64,000 bases of DNA from Terfezia claveryi (lineage: Eukaryota > Ascomycota > Pezizomycetes > Pezizales > Pezizaceae). The stretch lies in NCBI GenBank assembly GCA_015179025.1, contig WHUX01000057.1, positions 241,030 to 305,029 on the forward strand, given 5' to 3'. Each line of letters starts with the position of its first letter. The stretch's first letter is position 1. This document shows, piece by piece, positions 23,886 to 35,560 of the stretch. The notes below the pieces were generated by a model. It made no database searches and was not told where the DNA came from. It was given only the letters and a program-made list of their open reading frames with translations. The position numbers and the translations under genes were made by a program.

Positions 23886-24500
23886 TGTAATGACGGCTCT
23901 GGGGACGAGGTGACCAAGGGGTACGCCGGGGCAAGGGCAAGGCTAGTGTGACACAAATGTAGGAACGCTACATGTGTGACTAGGGGAAAAGGCTAGGATG
24001 GGGGCAAGGGCGAGGGTGAGAGAGGCAGAGGGCAAGGGACACGAGACACATGGAGGCAGTTGCTGTATGTGTCGGAGGGAGGTAGTTGTGCTGCAGAGCT
24101 GTTCATGAGACAAGGGGGTGCACAAGGGAGGTGCACAAGCGCTGGGAGAGGCAAGGTCCTGTATTTAATATACAAGACGTTGGATGGGGATCCAACGATA
24201 GTACGAGAGACAGGCTCTATATATACATAACTCGGTCAGGGCAATAGGGGAAATAAGCTTCCCTATCTCAGAAGCCAGGGAAAAGGTAACGATAACAATA
24301 ACCAATCACCTGCGATCGCAGGTAATGACAAAGACAACAATAGTAATAACCCATTACCTGCGTCGCAGGTGATGCCGAGGGCAACAATAATGATAACCCA
24401 TCACCTGCGATCGCAGGTGATGACAAAGACAAAGACAACAATGGCAATGACCCATCACCTACAATCACAGGTAATGACAACTGAACATATGGTTGTTACA
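23886..24500 (+). repeat. Solo LTR (615 bp)
   Basis: Starts TGTAATGACGG and ends GGTTGTTACA, with a perfect 5-bp target duplication GTTAT (23881-23885 and 24501-24505). It is closely related to the solo LTR at 57196-57683. A solo LTR arises when the two LTRs of an element recombine. It sits inside the hAT relic, is not RIP-degraded, and so is younger. A long run of palindromic repeats makes it longer than the other copy. Confidence 0.9.
24306..24473 (+). repeat. Four palindromic repeat units in the solo LTR
   Basis: Four units of about 50 bp, each containing the perfect palindrome CACCTGCGATCGCAGGTG or a variant, separated by AATGACAAAGACAACAATAG-like spacers. The copy at 57196 lacks this array. 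Confidence 0.85.
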
Positions 24501-25090
24501 GTTATTATATAGGATGTAGAAATTAGAAATATCATTCTATATTATTAGGATTTAAGAGATTATAAGGGTTACATATAGCAAATTTATTAAGTTATATATT
24601 TTTTTCTATTTTCTAGTACTTTTAGTTAACTAAGTATATACAAGCAGTTACTACTAATAATGTATTTACTAATACTAAGATATTATAGCTACTAGAGAAG
24701 TCTTTACCTAGTTTTAAGGCAAAGAATCATCATATTCATTGTATAGCTTATATTAGTAATCTGGAAGTTTAGGAGGTATTATCTTATCTACAAATTACTC
24801 CTAATGAGAACTTAAATAATACACAGTCTAAAACTAATCAAAGTCTAATCAATCAAATTTTTAAAGTATTTTAGTATATATGACAAATTATTTAAAGAAT
24901 ATACTCTTTTAATCTATTGTAAGAAAGTTTTGAAGCTTAGAGTTTAGCTACAAAATTACTTTCTTTAAAGTTAATCTTAGATATACCTATTTGGTATAGA
25001 GTCCTTTAATTTTTCATTTGTTTTATTAATACTAACTATTAGCTTTAGTTGGAATTCAATATATAATATACTTAATTGGCTTATTGAGTA

Positions 25091-27569
25091 TCAGCAAAAA
25101 GAAATATGTGTCAGGACGCACTACCAAGCATCCAGACGCGATTTTGCATCCTATGCGTCCTGTGCATCCGGATGCTCCGGAGTATTGCATTACAATCTGG
25201 ATACAACTAGGGCCCCGCGCTGCGTCCTGACGGTATTGGGGCCCCAAAAGCCATCTGGATGGTGGTTGACATAAGCTCAATGTCTGGATGTCAGAGCTCA
25301 TTGCCATCATGTCCTCAACTCAATTGAGGTTGTTAACGCTATAGGTTCCACGTCTGGCATTGCTGAACCAGGGCCCCAAATTACTCTCTTCTACAATACA
25401 TACCTGCTACTAGCTTGCATCTACGATGCTCTAACATCGGCCAGGTACGTAGCCACTATTGCAGCCATCGAATATGCATGCAGCGAAAATATCCATTATA
25501 TTCACTAATAATTATATACACAGAAGTATTGATTAATAGATATATATATAGAGCATGCAATCGCTGCTCCACTCGCTCTAACACTCGCTCTAATACTCAC
25601 TCTAACACTCGCTCCAATACTCGCTCTAATACTCACTCTAATACTCACTCCAATACTCACTCTAATACTCGCTCTAATACTCGCCGTAATACTCGCTCCA
25701 ATAGTCAATCTAATGCTAGCTATAATGTGCTGGGATAGACAGCGAAGTGAAAATGAGTGGGGAGGGGAGGTATATAAACAGGAAAACTATAGTTGCCAAG
25801 GCCGACTGACAAGGCCGACAATTTAGACTTTCTGAAGACAATGAGATAAGGGATAATAAGAGAAGTGGCATGACAGTGATCAATAGCACTCAGCCCCCTT
25901 TCGCACGTGGGTGCCGTACTATTCAATGCCTGGCCTGGAAATAGTCATATTGGGAAATCGTGGTCGTTGTATGGAGATATGTGCGGAGTTTATGCTTTGT
26001 GATATGTTTCGTAGGAATTCATGCATTCGCGGGCATATATATATATATATGAGAGAAATCCATGCTCTTGGGGACATATATATATATATGCGAGAAATCC
26101 ATGCATTTGCGTGCATATATATCTATATTAGTGCGAGAAACTCATGCTTTTGGGGACATATATATATATATGCGAGAAATCCATGCATTTGCGGGCATAT
26201 ATATATATATGTGCGAGAAAGTTGTGCTTTTGGAGACATATATATATATATATATATGCGAGAAACTCGTGCTTTTGGAGAGTTATATATATATGTGCGA
26301 GAAACTCATACTTTTGGGGACAGATATATATATATGCGAGAAATCTATACATTTGCATGCATATATATATATATATGTGCGAGAAACTCGTACTTTTAGA
26401 GACATATATATACATATATGTGAGAAATCCATGCATTCACGGGCTTATATGTCTCTAAAAGTATAAGTTTCTTGCATATATATATAAGTCTCCAAAAGCA
26501 CGAGTTTCGCATGCACATATATATATAAGCCCACGATTGCATGAATTCCTACTAAACATATCACAAAGCGTGAACTCCGCACATATCGTAATACCATGAC
26601 TACGATTGCCCAATATGACTATTTCCAGGCTAGGCATTGAATAGTATGGCACCCATGTGCGAAAGGGGGCTGAGAGCCATTGATCACTGTCATGCCACTT
26701 CTCTTGTTATCGCTTATCTCATTGTCCTCGGAAAGTCTAAATTGTCGGCCATAGCAGTCGGCCTTAGCAACTATCGTTTTCCTGTATACATACCTCCCTT
26801 CCCTGTGTATTTTCCATTCGCTCTCTATCCCAGCACATTACGGCTAGCATTAAAGTCACTATTGGAGCGAGTATTATGGTGAGTATTAGAGCGAGTATTA
26901 GAGCGAGTATTAGAGCGAGTATTAGAGTGAGTATTAGAGCGAGTATTAGAGCAAGTATTAGAGTGAGTTTTAAAGCGAGTATTAGAGTGAGTATTAGAGT
27001 GAGTATTAGAGCAAGTATTGGAGCGAGTATTAGAGTGAGTGTTGGAGCGAGTATTAGAGCGAGTGTTAAAGTGATTGAAGCAGTGATTGCATGTTCTATA
27101 TATATATCTATTGCTCAATACCTCTGTATATATAATTTTAGCGAATACAATGGATATTTCTGCTCCATGCATATTCAATGGCTGCATTAGTGGTACGTAG
27201 CTGGCTGATGTTAGAGCGTCATAGATGCAAGCGGTAAGCGGGTGTGCATTGTAGAAGAGAGCGATTTGGGGCCTTGGTTCAGCAATGCCAGATGTAAAAC
27301 CTATAGCGTTGGGGACGAGCAGCCCGTCTCATGTTGTGTCCAAGAAGTGGTAGCATGCTTCTGTTGCGTCCCAAGCGTGGGAGCATACTTGTGTTGCGTC
27401 CTGGGCGCTGGTGCGCATGAGTGTTGCATTCCGACGCTGGTGCGCACGAGTGTTGCGTCCCGATGCTGGTGCACCAAGCGTTTGGCGTCCTGATTGTAAG
27501 TTCCTGTCCCATGCGTCCTGTGCATCAGACGCACAGGAAGACACATGACATGAATATTTTTTTTGCTGA
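25091..27569 (+). mobile_element. Palindromic A|T-inserted element, copy C
   Basis: Starts TCAGCAAAAAGAAATATGTG after A (25090) and ends TTTTTTTGCTGA before T (27570), inserted in the hAT relic. A hairpin with stem TCCTGTGC/GCACAGGA (27516-27538) lies 31 nt from the right end. Inverted arms run from about 25334 (AACGCTATAGG) to 26035 and from about 26531 to 27310; they hold 12-bp arrays at about 25565-25715 and 26860-27070. The core 26036-26530 consists of forward units ending in CTTTTGGAGACA or CATTTGCGGGCA, followed by inverted ones. It belongs with copy B by its ends. It encodes no plausible protein. Confidence 0.8.
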
Positions 27570-28624
27570 TGAGCTTTAACTTATAATCTATATAGTCTGC
27601 AAACTTAAACAATTACTCTAGTTATATTTACTATCAGATAAGGTTTAAACTTTACTCAATCAGCTATAGTCTATTGTTAATATTTTTATTAAAACTACTA
27701 AATATTTATCTAAAAGCTCTTCTCTTACTTTTTGATTATAGCTACTATACTTTACTATTTTAGTATTGAGACTAGAGTAGCTTGTTGATGAGCTATAAGA
27801 AATAGATCCTGATAATAATTTATTTTAAACTTTGAACTAAGTATAGATTAAGCTAGATTAATATTATATATAAACCTTAAGTTTTTAACTAATTACAACT
27901 ATTTTAGACCCTCGATATAAGCTTCTGACTTTCTATAATCTCTTATAGTAAGAAAAGTAGATTATTGAGGTTTAAACAAGCTTTATAATAATTTACAATA
28001 ATTAATATATACTAACTCTTTCAAATTCCTACTAGCCTAATACTTTTGATCCTTTTGAAAATAGTAGCCTAAATAATGATTTTATTTTTATAGTATTTAG
28101 CTCACAATTATCTATTTTATTTTCTAATATACCATTAAAAATAGAAGTATATCTTGAAAAGCTAGTAAAAGTGTAAAAGATAGGTATTCTACTATCTTAT
28201 ATTAGTTTCTAATTAATTGTCTACTAGCTATTCAAATAGATCCAATTGAGTAGTAGCAAACCTATATATCTAAGTTCTTATATTTATTACTAATAGTACA
28301 AGATTTTCTTGTAGTTTTAGCAATTAGTATTCCTTTTGAGCAAATGTTTTCTATTACTAGTCAAATTCTTACTAAGTACTAAAGTTCACTAAGTAAGAAT
28401 ATAATGAATATACTGATATATAGTAAGAATTAGTTGGGATTTCAAGAGGTTATATAAGAGAAGTTGACAGTAGAGTAGGAACTACTAGACTAGCTTTAAA
28501 AGCTTAGTATAGATAATAATATTTTAAAGTTTCCTATAGAAGGTTTAGATAAAGATAATTAGAATTAGTTAACTTAGGCTTTATATTTAGTTTATATATT
28601 ATTTTATTACCTTATATGTATAAA

Positions 28625-28790
28625 AAGCTCAAGCTTGAGCTCAAGTAGTTTAAGCTTTTTAGGTTCAAGTTACTTTAAGCCTGCTTTTCCTTAAACTCAA
28701 ACTGATTTGAGCTTTACTATAAATTGTTAACTCTGCTCACGCCTACCTCTTAGACTTAACTCAAGTTGGCTTATACTCAGGTATACTTCT
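28625..28790 (+). repeat. AGCTC-rich motif right of the hAT relic
   Basis: Contains AGCTCAAGCTTGAGCTCAAG and CTCACGCCTACC. It resembles the tract at 22197-22330 on the other side of the hAT relic and may be its right subterminal part. Confidence 0.3.
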
Positions 28791-28989
28791 AGTCATATAT
28801 ATAGTATTTCTATATATATTTTACTCTAGCCTTGCCCTTACTTCAGTATATCCTTTAGTCTACTTGCTTTTAGAGCTCATATTATACTAGATAAAGGACT
28901 CTATTAATATATTAGGATAAGATTCTGGCAGAAATATAGTCAGAAGTATCTATTTCTATAATATACTTACTATTAGAATTAAAGTAAAC

Positions 28990-29950
28990 TAGAATAAATA
29001 TTGAACAAAACACTTTTTTAAGGTTTTTGAAGACTAATTGAGCTGTAAGATACTAATAGAATTATTAATTCTTTTTTAGACCCTTTATTTTTGTCACTAC
29101 TATCAAGAGTGCTATAATTTTTAAATAATCTAAGATAAACCAATAATAGAAGTTAGTAAAACTTAGGAAGACCTATACATTTTTGAGATTAGTAGTAGTT
29201 TCCTATTTCTAGATTACTATAATTTTAGTAAAGTCTATCCTAATACCTTTTATAGTTATAATTAAGCCCAAGTACTTTAGCTCTTTAATATAGAATTTAT
29301 ATTTTTCTAACTTTAAGTATAATCCAACTTGTTCTAGCTTCTCCAGTACTTGTTAGATATAAATCTTATATTATACTAGAGAATCTGAGCAAATAAGAAT
29401 ATTGTTAAGGTAAGCTATATAGAATATATTTAAGAAGTCCTATAAGATATAATTAATAAAGTATTAGAAAAAAGTTAGTATATTAGTTAGGCTAAAGAGT
29501 ATCATATTGTATTTGAAGTAGCTATATTATATTCAAAAAGTAGATTTTCTTCTCCTTTTTTTTTAGTGATACTTACTAGGTTATATATCCTTTTCAGATC
29601 TAGTTTAGTAAACTATTTTACTTTAGAAAGCCTAGTTAAAATCTTCTAAATTAGAAGTAAGAAATACTTGTTCTTAACTATTATCTTATTTAAGCTATGA
29701 TAGTCTATATACAACTGAAGGGATAATAATTACCTTTTTGAGAAGTTATACTAGTAATTCTTAATTTAGCCTCTACTATTTTTAGTCTTATAAACTACTA
29801 TTTTAAGAATTCTACTACTTTTTTTTTAGCTAGTCTTAATAACTATAAGGGTTTAATTAAGACTACTTTTAGTATACTATACCAGTATTTTACAATACTA
29901 TACTAGTACTTTATATACTTTACTAGTACTCTATAGTCTTTTATTTTTTA
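28990..29950 (-). pseudogene. RIP-degraded Ty3/gypsy reverse transcriptase
   Basis: Read on the minus strand, from about 29720 downwards, the blocks of a gypsy reverse transcriptase appear in order: LQLYIDYHSLNKI, KNKYFLLLI, FTKLDLKRIYN, FSLTNTLTFFQYFINYIL, IAYLNNILICS (YLDD turned into YLNN by G-to-A), LKLEKYKFYIKELKYLGLII and FLSFTNFYYWFILDYLKI. TGG, CAG and CGA codons have become stops throughout. This is direct evidence that the AT-rich tracts here are RIP-mutated repeats. Its LTRs were not found. Confidence 0.75.
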
Positions 29951-30506
29951 TATACTTATAATGTTATACTCTACAGCTACTATATTTTTAGCCACTATAC
30001 TAACTTTGAATAACTTAGTTTATCTCAATATGTACTAGAATATAACAGATTATTTGTTTTTGAGCTAGGCCCTTAGGATCAAAAACTATATATTGTATGA
30101 TTATTCTCTTCTCCTTAAACTACTAGTCTCTATAGCCCCTCCAGTTATTACTAACAGGCCTTAGAAAATTCAAATTGCAGTTACACTATTATTTGCCTCC
30201 TTCTATTATCTGTCACTCTTTTCCTGGCATCCTTAATAGACTTCTAAAGTATTGTCTACACTTCCAATATTACTCTTTCAATATAGATTGTTCAACATTA
30301 ATCCAAAACCCAATCCTTAAGTATTATAGCTATGGATAACTCCAATTCCTTTAATGCTCTCACTCAAGCTCACCCTGTCAGGAGTGCAGCTGATTACCGG
30401 ACACTCCAGACCCTCTTATCAACAGCAGTCACTTCCATCCCAAAGAAGCCTTATTTAATAAATTGTGTCCGGATGCTTCAGGCAATGGGATTTGCATCTG
30501 GAAGAG

Positions 30507-31430
30507 TTATGGATTAAAGACATTCTCCCACTCCTTAGTTTCCCTTGCTCCGCCTTTTATAACTACTTCATACAAATTCTGTAGTATGACCCTACCGTCT
30601 AAGCTTCCCAGAAAACCCAGTAAGCATTCAGCAGCCACCTCAATAATGTCCTCTGCTGTGTAGCCATCTTGTTCCCATTTCTCAACTTCTAACTCTTTAT
30701 CTTGAGATAGGCATTCTAAGATCCACAGCAGAAGCATTCCCCTTTCTCTCAGGGTAGGTTCTTGGACGCCCATTTCATCGTTGTATCGTAATCCCCAGGT
30801 TTCTTTTACAAATGGCCACCCAACTTTAGAATACCATTTCTGATTTTCTACCCCACTCTCCTTTGCACAGTCCTCCTCGACAATATTCTTCGTTTGGTGT
30901 AAAAGATACTCGGTTATTCGATATAACTCTCTGGGAGCACTGTACCTCATCTCCTTCTTTTCTTGTCTGTCCTCAGAGCGCCTATCTTTTGAGAACCATG
31001 ACCTTGCACTACCTGCTCCCTCTAGGATTGATACCAACTCTTGTAGGCTTCTCCCAAAACAGCTCTGCATCCACTGCCCACTTACCAGAATAAATGTGTC
31101 TTTTCCGTTCTTGACATGCAATACGAGGATATCCTCTACTTCCTCGTCACCCTTGTTCAGCCTCTGCAGAAGTACAATATCACTCATCTCAATTAAGAGA
31201 CAAAGATATACTGTTACTACCTCCCCAAGCTTCAGCTTGACCCCCTGAGTGACAGCCTTTCTGCCTTCACTGTGATCATCGTCAAAATCAACTTTGAGCC
31301 AATGCTTACATATTGACTTGCAGCTGTACTCTCCATCACCAACGCGCTATGTATGATGATTACTGACATTCAATGAGAACCAGGTTCTGGAGTCTCTTCC
31401 AACTTCAGCATCTCCAATTCATGCTAATGT
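30507..31430 (-). pseudogene. C-terminal fragment of an OCRL/INPP5B-like inositol 5-phosphatase (ASH + RhoGAP-like)
   Basis: The open part from 31187 to 30507 codes 226 residues. Residues about 15-60 (EDILVLHVKNGKDTFILVSG ... MQSCFGRSLQELV) match the ASH domain that follows the phosphatase domain in OCRL/INPP5B proteins. Residues about 85-210 (PRELYRITEYLL ... VAAECLLGFLGSLDGRVI) match its RhoGAP-like end. The same frame continues upstream to about 31430 (CKHWLKVDFDDDHSEGRK, VKLGEVVTVYLCLLIE) with one stop (TAG on the minus strand at 31347-31349). The catalytic phosphatase domain is absent, so this is a truncated copy. In the family it trims phosphoinositides on membranes; this fragment could not. 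Confidence 0.65.
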
Positions 31431-31451
31431 ATTCATCTACCTACTGGTTTT

Positions 31452-31748
31452 GTGTCCGAGATGCTCAACATCCTCTCTACGAACAGTCTGGAACCTATAC
31501 CACTCACTCGCTTAGTAACCACGGATATAGTTGCCAGTACCACTAGTAAATCAAACCGTTCCTCAATCATCAAAACTAATGTAAGGCAAATTTTGCAGAA
31601 GCAGCGGCTTGCAGGGATATTTGCAGAAGTTATGGTTTATAGGCCACCCCCAGCGGTGCCAGAAAAGGATGCTGGGGTGCCGAATAGGCAAAGTGTTGGA
31701 GGTAAAGGGGTGTTGCGGGAGAAGAAAGGAGGAGAAGGGCGTTTTTAG
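31452..31748 (+). CDS. Hypothetical ORF, 98 aa, doubtful
   Basis: Open frame containing NVRQILQKQRLAGIFAEVMV, basic at the C-terminus. It lies between two decayed host-gene fragments, and I recognise no family. It could be an exon remnant or chance. Confidence 0.2.
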   Translation: MSEMLNILSTNSLEPIPLTRLVTTDIVASTTSKSNRSSIIKTNVRQILQKQRLAGIFAEVMVYRPPPAVPEKDAGVPNRQSVGGKGVLREKKGGEGRF

Positions 31749-32013
31749 TGCACTTTGTACAATCTTAACGGTAACAGCTATGATAATCGGGGCTGTAGAT
31801 CATAGGTTCGCTGGGTTATAGCGTAGTTATTGTATTTTGTTTTTCTAGCGCTGTTATGATATAAATAGTTAGAGATTATATCAGGACTCTATTCAAATGA
31901 TTTTTGACTCTCTGGTATTACATTCAGAATTGCTAGTTCAGGGCATCAATCACGTGAAAGCTACAAGCGATTTACTCAAGCCCGCACTCGTTTCAGCACA
32001 CCTATTCTCGCTC

Positions 32014-33615
32014 TGCTTCACTATCATCATTATAGCCTTCTTCTCTGCTTCTTCCTTGCCCTCATCGCAAGCACTTATCCGCAAAGCTACAGACACAGAG
32101 CTCATGCTACCATCACCACCGATTAAACGAATCAAACGCCCACCAGTCGTCCTCGACGAAGACACTTACACGGATACTCTTTCGGAGATCATCGCTCGCG
32201 ACTTCTTCCCAGGTCTTGTCAAAGCTAAACTCACACAAGACTACATGGAAGTACTGGACTCACAAGATCCTGAATGGATTGCGGAAGCTGGTCGAAAGTT
32301 AAATACTAGTACGATATCGAGTTTCTGGGTGCAGCAAAAGAGGATGGCAAAACGGAGGACTGGGACAGGGACGAGCTTTGTGCCGACACCGACACCGATG
32401 TGAGGAGGAGGACTTGTGACACCTACCCCTCGGTCGGGGCTAGGAGGGATGGAGACACCAGGGTCGGTAAGGAGTATAGGGACAATGGTGAGCACGGCGA
32501 GTATATTGGGGGGGGGTCCAAGGAAGTTGAAGCCGGATACTAGCCTCTCGCTAGATGCGTTCCAGGCAAAGTATACAAGTGAGGATAATGCGAGTTTTAA
32601 TAATATTTTGGATCGGCAGAATGAGAAGAAGAGGAATGCGTATGCGTGAATGTGGAATGGTAATAAGATACCGGGAAAGAGGGTGCAAATGGCGAATCGA
32701 ATATTAAAAGAATGGGGGGAGGTGGATGGGGATAGTAGTGGAGAGCAGAGGAAGAGTATTGTGTAGGTGGATGACAGAAAGGCAGCACTAGAGACATGGA
32801 AAAGTAAACCGAGGAACGGATTTATGTTTGTGCTAGAGGGAGTGGAGGATCAACAACTTGCGCTATTAGCACCATCTACAGCGTCGGCATTCGGGGAAGA
32901 AGAGAAGGCGCAAATCAAATCTCCAAAATCGATTTCTTATTCCAATACTCGCCTGCCACCTCCTCCCTCTGCAGCAGCAGCTAGGGAGCCCCCACCTTCT
33001 CCGTCTTTCTCTACGATTCAAGATGCAATAGCAGGAAACCCCCGGGGCTCTATATCATTAGAACTGGAAGATGGGAATGCCACTCCCTGAGTGAACGGAT
33101 ATGCATTTATAGATGATGAGCCTACAGTAAACGAAATTGACGTTTTCGAGCATGGGTTTAGAAGTGGCAGCGGTCTACCGATAGTACCTAGCTTTACTGG
33201 CCCATCACCTTTCAAAATTGCAGCTACACTCCGGAGAGAGATGCTTCTGAATAAGATGGTCGACAAAGTCGCTAGAGAGAAGAGAGCTAGCACAGCATTA
33301 GGAAATGCGGCGAAGGCGGTTAGTGGGGCGACTGGTATGCCGAGAGCACAAATGACACTGTTGACACCTGCGCGCATATGCTGATGAGTAGTATAGGTAG
33401 CTCACTACGGTGGGGGAGGAATGAGGATTGATAGCCCCTTTGGTGAGGGGTTCGGGAAGGTGGATGGAAGTGTTGTTGCAAGTAGAAAGGCTGGAGCGGC
33501 GACGCCAAGAATGAGCACACCGGCGGGGTTTGAAGAAGGTCGGTGTGAGGGCTACACCGAAGATATAGGAGGTGTTTGTACCGATTTGAGCAGTGGGGAT
33601 GGAGTTTCCATTATG
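32014..33615 (+). pseudogene. ESS2: ESS2 (DGCR14/Es2 family) homologue, broken by stops
   Basis: Family blocks appear in order. PIKRIKRPPVVLDEDTYTDT and LSEIIARDFFPGLVKAKL are at about 32119-32235, DPEWIAEAGRKL at 32268-32303, KYTSEDNASFNNILDRQNEK at about 32568-32630, MWNGNK at 32650-32667, a short ETWKSKPRNGFMF block near 32793-32830, NGYAFIDDEPT at 33094-33126, PFKIAATLRRE near 33208-33240 and LTPA at 33364-33375. In-frame stops lie at 32401, 32647 (TGG to TGA in the conserved AWMWNG), 32764, 33088 and 33382. ESS2 is a nuclear protein tied to splicing complexes; this copy cannot make it. The start is unclear; the conserved part begins near 32104. It is probably a RIP-hit duplicate, with the working copy elsewhere. 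Confidence 0.8.
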
Positions 33616-33681
33616 TGTTTTGCCTGGCTTTTATGTATTACATTAGAGCATTCTGCTTTGCCTACACTTAATGAAGCATGA

Positions 33682-34343
33682 CATATGGATACGGATACAT
33701 GACACTTGGAACAAAGAACTCCCTGTGTTCTGATGTATGCAAACTACGACCCAGCAAAGTATTGCCATTCACCACATTCATTAATCCAGGCCTTTGCTTT
33801 GCTTAATTTGACCTTCCTAGTTACATAGTTCAGGTAAGTACAAGTATACAACCCCCCCTCTCAAAAAAAAAAAAAGGAGGAAGAGGGGGGGGGTGGGGGT
33901 GGGGGTGGGGGGAAGAACTATCCATAAAGAAAAGGAAGGAAAAAGGGGGAAAGGGAAAAATCTTGTGAATTATGGCTATTTATTTTTTTATTTTATTTTA
34001 TTTTAATTTTTTCCTTAATATATTACATACTGTACAGAGAGTATGAAGTACTATCTCAGGATATGTGTCATAGCAGGGGTACCTAACTAGTTGACATAGA
34101 TCATAGCTAGGCCAAAAACTTATACCAAAGGGTGCTGAAGGTCTGATGCTGGGAGGAAACATGAGTTGAGGGTAATCAGTTCAACAAATTACACAACATC
34201 ATGATGATGTAGTCCAGACACTTACGCAAGGCATTGCTGCCAGTTACTGGAGAGTTCTCTGCAAACGAGTCTCGTTGAGGAATTCCTTCTCCTTCTTAAA
34301 AACTACTTAAATCCGCTCTCAACCTTAATTTCCAAGCCTAGTA
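33682..34343. other. Intergenic, no gene recognised
   Basis: Contains a low-complexity block (33852-33965) and AT-rich spacer. No convincing ORF on either strand. Confidence 0.6.
33852..33945 (+). repeat. A-run plus G-rich (GGGGGT)n tract
   Basis: Thirteen A followed by GGAGGAAG and then a run of G-rich repeats GGGGGGGTGGGGGTGGGGGT. It could form a G-quadruplex; no function is shown. Confidence 0.8.
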
Positions 34344-34679
34344 TTGTACCTATCATATGTTCCACTAGTGAAGGCATTTATAGGTTTCCTCCTCCTCTTC
34401 CTCTTCCACATCTTTTCTTCCACATCCTTTCTTCCACAACTCCGCCTCCTCAAGAAAGGTCATCTTACCTCCCACTCTTCAACAAGGCGTCCTTCCAGTA
34501 GGATCTTTTCCAAAACAAATCCCCTGTTACCTCCAGAGTCACCTCCAGAGCCACCTCTAGAGTGTACTTCTGAAGATTCTCTTTTCCCTCTTCCAAACGT
34601 CCCACCTGTTCTCTTAACCCCCCCCTCTCCTTCACGAATCCAATTTGATTTTCTCTACCTCTTTCTCCAGCCTTTCTGA
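34344..34679 (+). CDS. Hypothetical ORF, 111 aa, doubtful
   Basis: Begins with a hydrophobic stretch (FIGFLLLFLFHIF, residues about 12-24) followed by a Ser/Pro-rich part. No family recognised; the composition is that of a chance ORF in a pyrimidine-rich strand. Confidence 0.2.
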   Translation: MYLSYVPLVKAFIGFLLLFLFHIFSSTSFLPQLRLLKKGHLTSHSSTRRPSSRIFSKTNPLLPPESPPEPPLECTSEDSLFPLPNVPPVLLTPPSPSRIQFDFLYLFLQPF

Positions 34680-34865
34680 AACGCCTTGGCGTGCGAGTCA
34701 GCAGAGGGTCAACCGATTATTCACATCGCGACAGTACCCACCACAATTGTCCCAGTCCTTTACACTTCCCTTTAGGACGCATTTCGTTCGAGTCAGTACT
34801 CAGTAGTTTCAGTTAGCTACGGTTTGCTAGGTTTGCTAGGTTTGAGCAGGAAACGGTATCCGTCG

Positions 34866-34905
34866 GTAAGTTCAACTTTGAGTTTGTATAAGTTAATACT
34901 AATAG
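34866..34905 (+). other. Possible 5' UTR intron
   Basis: GTAAGT ... ACTAATAG lies 20 bp before the ATG of the PD-(D/E)XK-like gene. Donor, branch-like ACTAAT and acceptor AG fit, but 40 bp is short for a fungal intron. Confidence 0.3.
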
Positions 34906-35560
34906 GTTAACAGAACTTGTTAGGATGGCGGATGAAAGCAGCGAGCAACAGGAAGACGAATGCAAGGCAAAGTGGTCCGAGCAACAGGAAGACAAATGCA
35001 AGGCGAAGTAGTCCAAGTATACGGAGTTTACTATTCGGGACGCAGAAAAGAGAATAGGTATTAGATTCTCAACACTCGGACATAATGCCATCCCCATAAA
35101 GGATATGTTAGATGGCCAGAGTAAGGCTCTAGGGGAGGATGTCATTGATGAAATAAAGTGGAGGGTTTATGACAAAATCATCGACTATATTGATGCGGAG
35201 GGTTATCCTTCGGTGGCTATGCCCAAATTCAATATAGCTAATATTTCTGATTTGGTTTACACTACGATTGTTCCCATAATCTCGGGTTTCAAGCACAAGA
35301 CGTGTCGAAAGAGTTTACAGTTACAGAGAGAGCGGCAGATTATTGCTGTTGATAGTGAGCCTGAGCCTGAGGCAGAGACAGGCGGGGGGGAGGAGTTTGT
35401 GGTCGTGGATCTTATTTCGGTTAGGGAAGATAAGTTCGTTATTGTCATTGAGGCAAAGCGATCTTCTATGGATCAAGCGATGAAACAATGCTTGCTATCG
35501 ATTTTTGATATGAGAGGTATTAATGGTAGTGGTACAGAGATCTCTCATTACAAGCATATC

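Larger units (their letters stand above)
23480..28460 (+). pseudogene. hAT transposase relic, interrupted twice
   Basis: Three separated plus-strand segments together follow the hAT transposase order. Before 23885: ISSNLPF-like, LVENLNFxRLL and KISFALYT. From 24506 to 25090: LPSFKAKNHHIHCIAYISNL (the C-x-A-H-x-x-N-L block) and LILDIPI. After 27570: ILDPRYKLLTFYNLL (about 27909-27953) and the C-terminal dimerisation block DFLVVLAISIPFEQMFSIT (about 28298-28355). Many codons are stops produced by C-to-T changes. A solo LTR (23886-24500) and palindromic copy C (25091-27569) split it. The assignment rests on block order and spacing, not on a database search. Confidence 0.65.

Noticed and set aside
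33852..33945. Telomere-like G-rich repeat
   Set aside because: Units are irregular GGGGGT runs next to a poly-A run, not TTAGGG; simple low-complexity DNA.
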